Below are positions 1 to 13,869 of a DNA stretch of 64,000 nucleotides, one piece after another. The translations under genes and the position numbers were made by a program. Positions within the stretch are counted from its first letter, which is position 1; each line of letters begins with the position of its first letter. Source of the stretch: Drosophila miranda. Its lineage: Eukaryota > Arthropoda > Insecta > Diptera > Drosophilidae. The stretch is from assembly GCF_003369915.1 (NCBI RefSeq), contig NC_046677.1:31328913-31392912 (forward strand), written 5' to 3'. A model generated the notes under the pieces. The model was not told where the DNA came from. It saw only the letters and a list, made by a program, of their open reading frames with translations, and ran no database searches.

Positions 1-784
1 ACTTTGCCATTCGTTCCCCCTTCTCCCCCCCACCACACTGCTTGCCTCTAACCTCTATCGTCGAGATAAATGCACAAGTTCATTTCCAGTTTGCAGGCAG
101 ATACCCTGCAAAAGTAGTGCCGTGGCTGTGGATGTGCCTGTGGATCAGCAGACAGATACTCTGCTCAAAGGCCTCGATCCAGGGTAGCCATCGAAAGTGC
201 TAGCCACTCGCGAAAAGCTCAGAATTCCTTGCCCCAAATCAAGTTGCCCCCCAGGGCTCCACAGTGCACCTGCAGTCGTGCCACGGTGGCTGCCTAATTT
301 CCATTTTCATTCGCTTGTTTGATTTTACTTCTCCCCGTCATACCCTCGCAAAGGGGATCACGACTCTACGCGGCTCCAAAAAGGGTAACCACACACCCCC
401 TTGAAGGGCATCGGCAGAGCCAAAGCCCAAGATCCACACCTAAAGCAACACCAAAACAATTACCGATCTGTAAGCGTATCCGAGAGCCGTCTATCCATCG
501 TTTGTGCGTTTTTCGGGGCTTTTTGTTTTGCCTGCAAAACGAAAGAGCCAAAATGTTGTTGATGTTTGCTGCATGCCACGAAGCCGGGCTTGGCAAGCTC
601 CACGCCGCGCCGCACCGTTGCATATTTGCTTTAAACTTTTGTGTCAGCAATGAAAGCGAGACAAGCAGAGTGGGGCAGGGGCACGTGCAGGAGAGATAGA
701 GGCACTGTCAGTGCTGCTGCAATCGCTGTTGCAGTTGCACTTTGAGTCGTCAGACACGAGAAAGTTGTGACATTCATGGAGGCA

Positions 785-823
785 CACAAACAAACAAACA
801 AACAAACAAAAAAACAAACAAAC
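785..823. repeat. (CAAA)n microsatellite
   Basis: Imperfect tandem run of CAAA tetranucleotides, about nine units, interrupted once by extra A residues. Its reverse strand produces a run of Cys/Leu/Phe/Val codons and hence a spurious open frame. Confidence 0.9.
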
Positions 824-3800
824 TCTCACACACCTTTCACGATTGTTGCTTTTTCCGAAAAGTTGCTACTTTCGAGCGCCACAGAAAAGTTGTGTAGCCG
901 AAAAACCAAGAGATTCGTTTCACTTGATGCCAGTGGAAAATATTTGCCTTCATTGGAGCCAAAAAGAGACGAAAACCGAACCGAAAAACAAGCAAACAAT
1001 TTCCCTTTTAATTAACACGGTCTTGACGCAATTTATGGCTCATCAAAGTGCCGCCGTTCCCGGCACAGATTTATCCCTGGATCTCCAGCCCCTCCCCCTC
1101 CATGTCCTCCATGTCCCTGTCCATTGGCCGGCTTTAATTATTACTGTATTCAGTGGTAAATTGGCAAGCATTTTGGCCGCCGCTCGGCGGGGCTCGGCTC
1201 CGCGCGATGGCCCGTGCAAATAGACAGCGGACAAGGCTAAATGTTTACACTGCGTATGCGTAATTTTTAATTGATTTGGCCACACTGGACAAACAGCAGG
1301 CGCCTGGGGAGAGGGGCACCCCCCTCGGTGTTGATGGGGTGGAAAGTGCGTGCATAATACTGTCCGAATTTTGTGTTTTAATTGCATATATTAAGGTCCA
1401 TTTGCCGGCTCGCATGTTTATTCAGGCGGTAGAGGGTCCAGCGTTGGAGAGGCAGGCCCTTTGTTCTCTTATTAGCCAATTGTCGCTGTCTCTGTGGCAA
1501 GATACGAGGACTCATGCTTAAATTATTCACAAATCCGACGATTCCAGGGGGGGGATCTGGGCTCACACTTCCCTGGAGGGATGCAGCAAATAGAATCCGA
1601 ATAACTCTGAAAATATGTCTGTTTTTCCCATTCCTCCACTAAATGGAAATAAATTGTTAAACAATTAAACTGTTTGCTCGACATTTGCTGGCATTTTCCC
1701 CAAAAGAGGCTCCAGACTGCAGCTGTTTTAATTTTGATTTGGGGCCGCCAGAAACTTAAGTTTTGAATGTTTCCAAAACCAGACAGACTCTGTTTCTGCT
1801 CTTTTCGTCCTGCTTCGTCTGTGTGCTTAGGCCCTCGACAAATACTTTAGCCCCGGTCGGAGGCCCGTTTCGAGACTAATTAATTTATATCAACATTTCA
1901 ATGTTAAGCCAAACAAAACAATCAGCTTACTGTCGTTCAAACTCGTCTGAACCCCAAGGGCGGGTGTGTGTGCGAGTATGTGGTGTGTATGAGGTTCCTA
2001 AATCTTCGGGTGTCTGGAGGCTTGGGGTATTAGTGAGACGACGAGGGTGGCCCAGAGGATGGGTGCCAGAGACCCTCCTGGGCATCCGCTATATATCTAT
2101 ATATATTCCACAGTCCAGGGAGAAGTGAGAGATAGGAAATATTTCCAGAAGAAAGAGTGATCAAAATTCGATAGTTTATCATTTACACGTCCATTTCTCT
2201 GCCCTTCTATCCTGATTATCCCTTCTATCTATTCAATATCTGCTCCCAACTTTTGTAGCCACCCTCGCTGGGCTTGTCTCCGATTGTATTCAAAGGATTA
2301 ACAGCCTCAGAGCTGCGGCTTTTGCCATTTCCACACGGCGGCTCCCTTAAGCTGTCCTTCCCAAGGCTGCTCCGTCTTTTTCGCAAATCTTCACCCTCTC
2401 CCGATCTTGTTGCTCCTTCTGCTGTTTATCTTTGCCAGCAGAGGCGCTGCAGGACCCCACTGCTGGGCTCTTTAGTCGCCCTTTGAAGCAGCAAAAGGAC
2501 GTTCAATATTCCAGTTTCGGGAGAATGTTGCAAATCAAGGCTTCCTCCTCCACAAATTGTGGGTCTCTGAGGGGTCCACCGATTCGTCGGTGGAAAACGC
2601 ATCGTGTAAGAGCAGCCCAAATGTGGTTGCTGTTGTTGATATTGGTGTGTGTTGGTGTTGGTGTTGGCCTTGTTGTTGCTCTTCTTCTTTGAGTTGTTCG
2701 TTTGCCTTGTCTCGGGCAAATCTCCGAGTGTGTTTGGGGTGTCTGTGTACTCTGGCAGCCTGTTTGTTTGCCAAACTGTTTAACTTGGGGCCCCACTCGC
2801 CTAGGGGCCAGAAGAAGGCGCTGGCCGCAAAAACTTGCACCCAAACACCACACAAGCCACCTCCTCCTCCTCCTCCTCCTCCTGGTCCATCCAGCAGTCA
2901 GCATTCCGTTGCCGTTTAAAGTGTTCTGGGGGTCGCACAAATTGAATTATGGGTTTATGTGTGAGCACAAATCGATCATAAAACACTAATTACGCTTCCC
3001 GGACTAAGCGCGTTAACACGCTCTCTCGCTGAGCTCCAAGCGGAGCCTCAGCCGCCCACAAACACCGTTGCAGACACGGCGATTAAAAGCTTAATTATCC
3101 CATTGCGACACTTCATTAGTTTCGGCCAAGTCCTGCCGGCTCCTCCCGCCGCTCCTCCTCCACGAACCGAAAACTTCTTCGCCACGTTTATTGCAATTAA
3201 TTTTCTTGAGTTCAGTTTTAGTTTTAAGTGCCTGCTGCGAGTGTGTGAGTGTGTGTGGGTGTATCCCCTAATATGTCGGGCAGGATGGCGTCCCAGAGGT
3301 GGCTGCCATTGCGGTTTAAAGCTGCTGTCCGACCGAGAAAAAAGCCCGACCCCAAAATGAAACATATTTCCTGTCATTGCTCAATTAAATCGGATAAAAG
3401 AGAGACCAAGCAGAAGGAAAGGCCCCAACCTGCACCTGTCTCCCCGTCCCCCCCTCTTTGTTTGGCTTTTTAGCTTCCATTCTGCTTTCTCCACAGCTAA
3501 TGGAAATTTCCGTTAGTCCTTTCCAGCTCCGTTCGTCGTGGAGCTTATTTTCCTTTGCGCAGCTTTTCACAGATTCAATTTGAAACGGTACATTGAATTA
3601 AATTACATAAACGAAGAACGAAGATGGGAGCCAGAAATGGCAGCTGAAAGATGGAAGAGACGGGACACAGGGGGGAGAGGGCGGGCGGGGGCGGGGAACC
3701 CGTCAAGCGGCAACCGTAACAATAATATGGCCCACAAAATCGCATAACAATGAAAATAGCTAAATAAAAAGCCAACAACAATAGTAGTCGAAACTCCTTT

Positions 3801-6700
3801 CAGAAGGAATGCCCAACCGCCACGAAGGAATAGAACAAAATGTGAAATGGACCACAGCACGGCTTCTCCAAATCGAAGCGGAGATGCTCTCTTTCTGAAG
3901 AAGAAACCCCTGTCGAAGGACCCCTATCGCTGGAAGGCTCAAACTACTCTTTCGGGAGTGCCTTTCATGCCATTATTCCCCCATATTTCGAGAGTTTTCA
4001 GAGGTATATTCTATCCATGAATCCCCCTTTTCAGTAGAGTATTCCCGTGGCTTGGACCCCATCAAATTGCAGTCATCCGTCATTGTAATAATAATTGTGG
4101 GGACATACGTAGGCTAATGCACTTAAATTGCCCCAAAAAAAAGGAAGAAAAGAAGAGAAGAAGCAGAAGCAAAAGCCGAGTCAATTAGGCGCATTTCCGG
4201 TCAATTCGCTTTGTGCCACAGAAACCACAATTGAATTTTCATCCTTCACAGGCGGAGATATAGAATGAATAACAGGGGGGGGGACCCCCTGCCCGGCACC
4301 CCATCAGCCCCATCGAAGCACTCAACTCCTAAGCGCATGGGAAAGCCATCAGTGAAACGACATAAATTATGTTCTTTATGGCTGGCCAGCAGAGAGCACA
4401 GCACAGCAGAGAGTGGAGAGCGGAGAGCGGAGAGCTGGGAAGCCCAAAGAAAAGTTGACTTTTTGCATTGAACTCCGGTGCATAAATCAAAACGTGGCAC
4501 TGGCTTTTGGGTGCGGTGGGGCTATGGGGCTATGGGGATGGATGGGAGATGGCCCACAGTTTTGTAGTTTTAACTCACGTAGCCCTGATGCCGCTGCCGC
4601 TGCCGCTGCCGCTGCCGCTGCCCCTGTCGCCGCAGGAGGTCGCCGCACAATTTGGCACGTGTGATAAACTCGAAATTGTTGCTGCCAGCGCTGGATGCGA
4701 CTGCGACTGCAAGTGTCAGCATTTTCCAGCTGAAAAGCTCTCCCTCTCTTTATGTTTCTCTGCACTCACTTTTGGGGCGGGGTTTATCTGTGGCACATGT
4801 AGTTGACCTTGTGGGTGGGTGGGCTCCCAGCAAAAAGTTGCCGCCATTAGGGAACTATTAGCTGCGGGCCTCGCAAAATATTTTAAATTTCTAACCCATA
4901 TTCCGCCTCCCCCTCTCTCCCTCCCTCTCTACCCTTTTCGGTCTCCTCTTTTGTCCCCACTGGAAAAGAATGCTTAAACTATTTTGCCGAAAGTTTGTCA
5001 GCAATCGAGAACATTTTGTGGAATTTTTAATAATTTTTTCCTTTTGGCTCAAATTAAGGGCTGGCATATTTGCCAAAAGATGGCAGCTCAAAAAGAGAGA
5101 GAAGAGAGAGAGAAATGAACTATATTTTGATTTGGAATATGGAGGGGTGGAGACATGCAATGCAGTTTACTCGCACATGGTTTAAGGTTTAAGGCCTGGT
5201 CCTGCACTCAAGCCGCTTTAAGGCCACGAGTTTCGGCATTTAGATACTCCTACTTTTCATGACATCCATAAAGGAGAGCATTCAATGCATAAATAGGCCA
5301 ACGGGGAAGCTGTTTCCAATCAAAGTACATGCTCCAATATCGCCCACTATCAATTTAGGCCTCGCATCGATTGCGTCACTCCGACTCCCAGTAGATGGAG
5401 ACCTGCCTCGTGCCTCGAGCCCCGTGCCTCACTGGCAATGAAGTGAGCATTCGGCTTAATGGATGGACCACGACCAGGACCAGGACCAGGACCAGGCTGC
5501 CGGCTCCCCGGCTGCGGCCATTCGATGGGAACTGCAATGCATAAAGAAAACATGTCGCCAAACGCAGCACACAATGGCCCCGGGGTTAGGTCCGTCGGCT
5601 ATGGGCTATACGAGTTGATGTGCCACAGTGCTTACGTGGCCCTTAGGTGCATGCCCCACATGCCCCCTGGCAGCCTACTTGCGCCAATTACACGTAGCAG
5701 GAGACAGGAGCAGGGACGGGAGCAGGGACAGGGACAGGGCCCAATGCCAGAGGCCATGTGATAACCAGCGCTTTGAAGTGCCCGACTCTCATGCGCCATG
5801 CATGACGGGGATGGGTACCCCCTCTCCCCCTCTCTCTGTCCTTTGTGCGGTTTGTCGCGCGTCTAATTAAAGGCGCCGCACGTCGAGCTCTGCGACAATA
5901 TAGATTTCGTTTTTGGTGGAAGACTAATGGGCGCGCTTTGACCGCAGCTGTCACACGGGGACAGGACACAGGGAGAAGACTCTCCAACTCCACTTCCTGT
6001 CCCTCTCCCTCTCTCACTCCCACTCCTTTGTAATTTGCAACTTTGCCACTGCTGTCCAGCGGCAGCAAGTGCTGATGCTTAGATTTAATGTGGCAAGCCA
6101 CCACCAAAGCCCCCAAACGTGAAGCAAGGGGAGAGCCCCTCAAGAACGAGGGGTACTTCAGCAGTTCTATACCCAAATGATTCAGGAGTTTGGATTCCTT
6201 ATTCTGATATTCACAAACTTCAGATCGAAATCAACGCCCACCCTTTGCCTCGAATGGGCGCGCCAAATGAGTCATTGCAGATATGGCATGCAAATGCAAT
6301 CAGTCGAGGCATCCCCCTCCCCGCTAGCCCCCCCCGCCCATCCTTCGACCACATCGAGTCATTTGTTAACAATCCAAAGCGTGGTCTAGGGGCGGGGGGA
6401 CAGCGCCAAATGTGCGGAAGTGTGTAGTCGGATGTGGTTAAGCATACGCCATGTGGGCCATCAAAAATTTTGTTTTTGCTCGCTTTTGATTTACACTTTT
6501 GTTGTTGTTGTTGTTGTTGGGCTTTCGGTCGAGTGTGTTTGTTTTTTTTTCGAGTTGTTTTTGGTGGGGGTGGGGGAGGGTGGGGGGGGTGTTTTTATTA
6601 AGCAAATGTGCATGAAAATCTATGCGCGGATACGCGAGCAATAATGCGAAATTTATGGCTGGCAAACGTGACACTGGCTCCCCTTCGTCCTGCGTCCTGC

Positions 6701-6750
6701 TCAGTCCTGTTCAGTCCTGTTCAGTCCTGTTCAGTCCTGTTCAATCCTGC
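6701..6750. repeat. 10-bp tandem repeat TCAGTCCTGT
   Basis: Five consecutive copies of the decamer TCAGTCCTGT; the fifth is altered (TCAATCCTGC). The upstream bases (TGCGTCCTGC) look like a diverged sixth copy. Confidence 0.9.
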
Positions 6751-9700
6751 TCTCCTGCAGAGCGGAAACTGCTCATTTGGCCCCCGGCTAAAGGGGAGAG
6801 CGGGGAGGTTGGAGATTCGCTCAGCATGCAGTTTTAATTGTTTTGTCGCTAAAATATGTCACTGCATCTCTCTCTAGCTCTGTCGCTCTCCCCTCGCCTA
6901 CTGTCTGGCCCTGCCCATGCGAATATTCCGCCCCTTTTTGCTGAATTTTATGGCATTTAATTTTGTGCAAACTCCCCGAAACACACCCCGAAACTCTCGC
7001 TTTAATATTACAAAATAAACAGAGTACCCTATCCGCCCGTCTGCGTCTCTTTCCTTTGTTTTTTAACTGTCGCTCTGTGTGCTGTTTTTTTCGGGATGAC
7101 CGCAATGAACATTTATCTGTTTAGCGTTTTTGCAGTTTTTTGGATTTCATTGGAAATTGAATTGATATGACCTGCTTTGATAGTGACTATTAGCGATAAT
7201 CGCTGGAAAAAAACAGACTAGAAAATAAACACTTGAAATAAGCAATAAATTGGGCATTAAAAATTATAGCTAACAAATTAAAAGTGTGCTTTAAAGGGGG
7301 TTAAAGGGCAAAGGCACTTCAGAAGATAATTAAATCTTTTTTGGAAATTATTTTTCCATTCAAGTATTATTGAAAAAACAGCCTTCAAATGGGTTTTAAG
7401 CAACTAAATTTGTTTGTCTTTTATATAAAGGAAAAAAAGGGATATGTAGGTGTTTGGGAGGTACCCGAGGGAGTGGTCTAATCGGGATGAAAAATATACC
7501 TTGGCCGATGCGCAGACCTAACCGATAAGCACACAATTGGAGGAGACACCATTTCGGAGGAGTTAAGCTACAAAATTTGTATATATTAGATTTCTCATAT
7601 CCTTGAAGGAATTGCCTTGTAAGGCTTGTAATTCGAGAAACAGAACAACGGACTAGTCAGTGGAACTACTCTCTTCGATCCCTCATGGCACTCGAAGAAC
7701 ACCACTGCTATCCATACTTTATTCTACTACTCGTTCCTTCCATCATTAGAACCAAATAGAAATCGGGGATAAAACCAAATCCGAACTGCTATAAAACTGT
7801 TTTATATGAAATCGCAATTCGCTTTAATTTGAGTATGATATCAAAGCAAATTGATTTCCATTATCCCGCGGATCCGCCGCCCTCCGCTGCTCCCTTTTAC
7901 GCCGATTGGCAGCACTGCCAGAACTCGGTCCAGTGCCACGCCCCACGCCCCACGCCGAAGCATGGGCGTTTTTATTGCCTGCTTCTTGTTTTTACTTTCC
8001 CAAATGTACATATATATTTTTTGGGGTTTTTTTCCGTCGAGTATGGGGGTCCTTTGGCAGTTGCAATTGAATTGGGCTCCCCATTGCTGTGGGTGTGTGT
8101 GTGTGTGTGGTGTGGAGCAGAGAGGGGGTGGGGGGAGAGAGAGAGTTTTCTATTAGTTTCGTTTCGGGGTTTGTCTTTTATTTTTTGTGGCTTTGGCTTT
8201 CATTTGATTTGTTTGCGGGGGTGGGGGGGATGTTTGCATATTTCAGCTTTGATTTATTGTTGCGGTTGCTCCCTGGCCGCCCCCCCCTCTGGCACCACCG
8301 TCGTCCATGGTCCCATGGTTTCCCTGTGAAGTTTTCCAAATGGCCATTGCTATTTCATTTCAGCAACAAGTTTTCCCCTTCACGGCTAATGCGACGCGGC
8401 TCTCAGCTGCAACTATCGCAAGCACTTTGGCTCGAGCCCCTCCCCCCCGCGCCGCCTCCACTATGCACTCCTGCCACCCCAACGCTGTCAGCCAGCTGTG
8501 ACAGGCGTTGGCAAAACTTTTTAATCTCGTTAGCTTGGGCGGAATAATAAAATTAAAGCCCGATGCCAGGGCACTTTTCCAGGTGCGCCGCTAAGGGGAA
8601 AACTTCTGTGCAGAAAATTTCAATACGCCATTTAAACTGATAATTGTTTCGTATAAATCATTTTGGTCAACACACACACACACAGAGAGAAAGAAAGACA
8701 GACAGAGACCCACAGACACTGGGAAAAATTACCTTTTGGCCCAGCAGAAAGTTAATTAAAAAATTGCGGCGGCGTCCAGGGCTTTTGTGTATGTAAGTAG
8801 CCTCCTCCCCTGCCCCTGCCCCTGCCCCTCGCCCTGCTCACCCTCTGAGCGAAACAGCTTCCCGTGCTTCCCGTGCTTCCAGGGGGGGCGCCTCTCAAAT
8901 AAACTGCAATTCAATTAGGGACGCGGCCATAAATAAGCCACAAGAAGAGGCGATGGGGGCCTAGGGGGGGCTAGGGGGAATGTCTGTGGGCTTACTCGTA
9001 TTTAGTTAAATATTATTTTAATTTCTCCTTCGTTCCTCTTTCAGTCGGCGCGCCTTTTTGCGGTTGGCCCGGACATGAAACAGATAAAACGATTCTCTCT
9101 CTATCCATCTCTTTCGCTGTCGCTCTCAATCTCCCTCCCCCTTTTTTTGGCAGCCAAAGGGGGGGTTACTTTGCTTTTTTGTGGTTTAATCTTTTATAAA
9201 TAACAAATGGCATAAGCTGCCTGCCTTTTTGGCCGCACGGGGCGTGGCATGAAGCAGGCCGACTGTGTGTGTTTTTTCGAGGTATTTCGTATTTCCGAAT
9301 ACTGGGGTCTTTTTGTACGACACAAGCCGCAAAAGTTTAAGTTTTAAAATGAAAATTAATGAAAAATGTCGAGACTGAAAGTTTCCCTGTAAAAAATCAC
9401 TCTGCTGCTCTGAATATTTAACAGAACAGCCAGCCAAATATCCGCCCAGTTCCCAGTTATTGATACCCGCCGATAGGTCTTTGTGGGTCGTCTCCCCCCA
9501 TATCGAGAGCTCAGTACGGCGTACCCCTCGTAACTCAAACAATATCCCGAAAATAAAGAACACGCCCAACAAAAAACTGTATACAAATACCAAAATTTTC
9601 GCTGTGGCAACTCGGGCTAAAGTAATTATTTTTAATAATTGACTTGGTGTTTGCTGCTGCTGCTACTGGTTTTTTCCTGGCCAATTCCGCTCCCACCCCC

Positions 9701-9798
9701 TTTGGCCGGGAAAAATTTCGTGAACTTTGAACTAATTTGGCAAAGTTTTTGGCCCTGTGTTGGGGCGGGCTCGCAGTGCGAGTGTCTGCATGTGGCTC

Positions 9799-9835
9799 TG
9801 GTTCTGGCCCTGGTTCTGGCCCTGGTTCTGGCCCT
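9799..9835. repeat. 12-bp tandem repeat GGTTCTGGCCCT
   Basis: Three perfect copies of the dodecamer GGTTCTGGCCCT followed by a diverged copy. Because 12 is a multiple of three, all frames stay open here and both strands show artificial repetitive ORFs. Confidence 0.85.
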
Positions 9836-12329
9836 GACTCTGGCAGCTGCTTGGACGGCCTGCTTCTGCTCCTGCTGGTGTTCCCACTGACCTTCAGACC
9901 GCACTGAGCGTGGCTCAAACTAATTAAATTTATGGGTCTGGCTGGGTCTCTGGATTTTATGTAATTTGGTAAAAGTCAATTTTTGAATTTAAACTTAAAC
10001 AAATGGTAATTATAATTAGATGAGTTTAGAGAAGTTCGCGTCCTGTTTTAAAATTTAAAACCACTAAATCGTGGACGATTTGAAGGTGCATAGATTCCAT
10101 TAATGGAAATGTTGAAGCCCCCTGCTAATCGATTTAATCCCGTGGAACAATACAGCGGATTCGGGACTGCAATTTGTAGTATATTAAATTAAATGAGTGT
10201 AACCATAAATATTCAAATGCCAGTGGCGACAAACAATTGGTAATGAATTGCGTTCGACGCTAATTAGATAACTTAAACAAATACATGTGTAGCATAATTA
10301 ATTTGCATTTTCCAAATATTTTCCACTTTATTTGTTCCTCCCTGAACCGTCCATTCCATAGCATCCTGGGAGACTGTGCTTTGTTCCTGTTAATGCAGAA
10401 CAAATTATGTACACACACAGCAAATATTTGGCAATTAAAAAGTGCACATGGAGTTTTTACATAAAATTATAAATTGCAAATTCAATGAATTTTACAAAAA
10501 TTATTGTCTGTGGCGATAAATTCAATTAATTGGGTTTTTGTGTGTTGGTCAGCAGATGTTTTCGATGTGCGAAAGGGCAAACAAATACGCAGTCCGAAAA
10601 ATGGTGCAAATGTCGGGTACAGCAAAGCCGAAAGGTTTAAATATACTTTCAGGCTTCAGGTTAGAAAGAAAACAAACGTTTAAACGGATTAAATATCCGC
10701 GTACACCCCACAGTATCGGAAAAGCCTCCTTTCGTTGCCACTACGGAACCCTCTTTGGGGGTATAATTAGCACAGCGCCCGTTAATCCCACGGCCCGTGC
10801 CGCCTCCGTCTGTGCACCTCTTGCGTTGAAGTGTTCCTGCCTCCCTGGGGGGCAGCCGAGTGGCACACGCGACTAAAATACATTAGCGCCCCGACACGGA
10901 GCCTAGAGTCGAGAAGGAATTAAACCGATCGCCCGGACTAAGCGACATTCCCCAAAGGCCAGTGCGTGGGGGGCATGAAATGAGGCATGCTGCTTGCTGT
11001 GTGTGCCACTCGCACTACTACTACTATCGCAGTCCCTTCTCAATGGCTCAAACCCCCACAAGCGTACATCTTTGTCTCAATGCGCTGAAAGAGCTCCATA
11101 TACGATTAAGTATCATTCAATTAAACTTTCTTCATATTTCCCTGTCAGATTCGTGTCTGCCACTTCCACACTTCCACGGAAAAAAGGTTTATATTTATTT
11201 TGGTTTATTTTAAAGCCCGTATTTTTTACTTATGCATTGTACTCCTGCTTATCCAAAGCTAAATTTAACAGGACACGAAAAAATGGCTCTGGTAGCCAAA
11301 GCTTTAAATACCCTTACAAATATATCGGTTCCAAGGAAGAAGGTATATAATAGTGATTGGATTTTGAAGGTTCTGATCTGATTAGGAATACAAATGTATA
11401 ATTATTTGGGGGCAAGTCTATACACCTTAAGGAGTCGGATATATTCATACAAATCTGCATACACTCACATTTAAAAAAAATACTTTTTGTTCCAAGAATA
11501 TTCCGTAACAAATAAAGCCGAGAGTGAGGGAAATTCCCACGCAGACAGGCGGTAAACAAAATATTTGCATTACTTGGGCTTTTGGTTAAGGAATTTTCCG
11601 GCCCACCTTTCACTCTCAGGCTCTGCTTCTCCTTCTGTTCCCCCTTCCCCCATATATGTACATGCTCGTATGACTTCGTATTGTTGCGTCACATGCGTCG
11701 GACGGGACGGGACGCGACGCGACGCCCGGGTTGCGTTTTAGTGTAATTTCCGCAATCATTTCCGACAACATTTTATGCCCCTCTGCGCTTATTGATATCG
11801 CCTGACTACGGCACTACTCTCCCGCCATGCGAAGTGCTGACTCCGCCACCCCACTCCCTCCCTCATGATCATTCATTCTGAATACAACCTTGACAGCCCA
11901 CTGCTTTATTTGCTAAGGATTTGTCTGTATTTGTTCCCAGCGGACGGAATTCTTAATTTTTATTGATTTTATTTCAGTTCATTGTTTTAGGCATTTGTAC
12001 CAGAAGAAGAATATAAGGATATGTTAGTAGAAACTGCAAAGATCTAATCCACACACAGACTAAGCCGCAAATTATTCAATTGTCTGCCGCACAAAATGAT
12101 TTCTAATAAGAGCTCACATAATTTAAGGTAAGGCTATAAACAAGAGAGAGTCACTCAGATCAGCAGTTTTGGCAATGCCTCACCCTCCCATGAACTTCGC
12201 TTGGAATGAGAGCACTCATTCCTTTTTGATTCTCTTCTTCAGTGCTCTTTTACATCAGGGAGTGGGAAAGGGACAAAATTGTACGCGTTTTCAAGCAGGC
12301 ACACACACATTGCTGGAACAGATCAACCG

Positions 12330-13763
12330 AAAAAGGCGAGACAACGCAACAATAACAAATTTACACACGAAAAAAAGAATTTATGCAAAAGCAATATGCT
12401 TATCTACATTTATATCAAACTCATTTACATATATCACACATTGCCGCACTTTTCTTCACTTTTCCTTCGTTGAGCTGCATTTTTGTTGCCATTTTGCCTC
12501 TTTTTGCGCCCCCGACCTTGAACAAACACATTTTCTTGCACTAAACAAACAGTTTTTTGTACATTTTAATTTCACCACTGCACTTTACACTATGCTTCAC
12601 TTCACACACCCACGCGACACTTTACCCGTTGGATTTTTCATAATTTGAGTAAGAGCGGTGCGAATGCAAACTTGTTCATTCTTTGCGCTCCTGCAACTCT
12701 TCCTAATTGCTCTCTCTCTCCCACTCACTCTTTGGCTACTTTTGCTACTGCTTATCCATGATGAAATCATACAAGGTGGTCAGCAGCTATGGGACGGTCT
12801 CTTTTCATTCCTCTCTCTCTCTCATCAAACAATGCGTCATAGCGCTCTCAGTCGTGCTGAGCGTACTATAAGACACGAAAGAGAGTGAGCAGACCACCTT
12901 GAATAATTTGCTCTTGCTTTTGCTTTTGCTTTTCCGTTGCTCTACTTCTTGTCTTCTCTCACTGCTATTGCAAAGGGTAATGAAAAGAGTGAGGTTGTGT
13001 GATCTGAGTGGGAGTGAGATGAATAGACTGGTGAGAGAGTTACAGCGCGCGGTGTAGGTCGAAATAACTTAATTTAATTTACTTAATTGATCTCTATTTG
13101 TGAAGTTACTTAATTTAATGAATTGATCTCTGCTTGCAAAAGCAGAGGATAAAGACAAGAAGAAGACATAAGCATAAACAGAAGTAGAAAGAGTAGCAGG
13201 AGAGCGTAGAATGAAAACATTTGCATTCGCACCGCTCTCACTCAAATTTATCCGCCGGTCAAAGCGTGCGTTCGTAAGACAGCTCCGCTTTTAAATTCGC
13301 AAAAATGCGGAAAATGGTGAAAAATCCACCGGGTAAAATGTCGCGCTGGTGCCTGGAGTGAAGTTTGATGTAATGATTAAATAGAAATGTGAAAAATACG
13401 TGTCTTTTTGCAAGAAAATGTGTTTGATCATTGGCGGGGGCGCAGAAGGAGGAAAAATGGCAACAAAAGTGCAGTTCGTTGAAGGAAAAATGCTGCAATG
13501 TGTGATATATATGTACATATGTATGTATATGTGCAATGTGTTTTTATGTACATAGATAAACATACTGTTTTTGCATAAATTCTTTTTTTTCATGTGTAAA
13601 AATATAAAATGTTCCGTTGGCTCGTTTTTCTTTTTCGCAAAAGGAGCTGAAGAGAGAGTGGGACAGAAAGCAATTATGTAGAGAAGCAGGAGAGCATAGA
13701 AATAACGGATTTGCACCGCTCTCAGTTTTATTTTTTCACCTGGTCAAGGCGTGCGTTTGTAAG
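12330..13763. repeat. Foldback-type repeat cluster with long imperfect inverted arms
   Basis: The segment at about 12330-12720 is an imperfect reverse complement of about 13170-13635. Shared blocks in the same order include a poly-A-rich stretch before AATTTATGCAAAA, the block ATATATCACACATTGC, a block around TTTTGTTGCCATTTT, and the block AGAGCGGTGCGAATGCAAA. The left arm lacks about 70 bp present in the right arm. A third, direct partial copy of the arm tip lies at about 13687-13763 (AGCAGGAGAGC, TTTGCACCGCTCTCA, GTCAAGGCGTGCGT). The centre holds a short P-element-like repeat and a roughly 40-bp AT-rich tandem duplication at about 13066-13140. The layout is that of a foldback or long-TIR DNA element. 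No transposase ORF is visible and the family is not identified. Confidence 0.7.
12757..12916. mobile_element. P-element-like MITE, 160 bp, degraded
   Basis: The left end starts CATGATGAAATCATACAAGG and continues with TGGTC. The right end, reverse-complemented, matches about 20 of those 25 positions, including the inner block CAAGGTGGTC. The canonical P-element terminal repeat begins CATGATGAAATAACATAAGG and continues TGGTC, so the left end is close to it (established knowledge). No coding capacity is present. The flanking octamers (TGCTTATC and CTTTTGCT) do not match, so either the target duplication has decayed or the right boundary is wrong. The element lies in the spacer of the surrounding foldback repeat. 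Confidence 0.6.
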
Positions 13764-13869
13764 TCTATTTTTATGTTTTTGCAGTTATAACTTTTATTTA
13801 TTCTACTACTATTTCATAGAGAAGTTTTCATTCTTTCACGTTCGTGATGCTCTTCAAATGTTATTTTTC

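Larger units (their letters stand above)
1..12320. other. Gene-poor AT-rich region with simple repeats
   Basis: I see no supportable gene in this stretch. Open frames up to 166 codons occur on both strands, but they are low-complexity, overlap in several frames and match no family I know. The sequence alternates AT-rich blocks with GC-rich patches and short repeats, including CAAA units, a 10-bp and a 12-bp tandem repeat, GT runs and purine/pyrimidine tracts. It looks like intergenic or intronic DNA of a large developmental locus. No tRNA or rRNA gene is recognisable. Confidence 0.6.

Noticed and set aside
12169..12648. 159-codon ORF in the foldback arm
   Set aside because: The inverted copy of the arm encodes a different frame, so the protein reading is not conserved between the arms.
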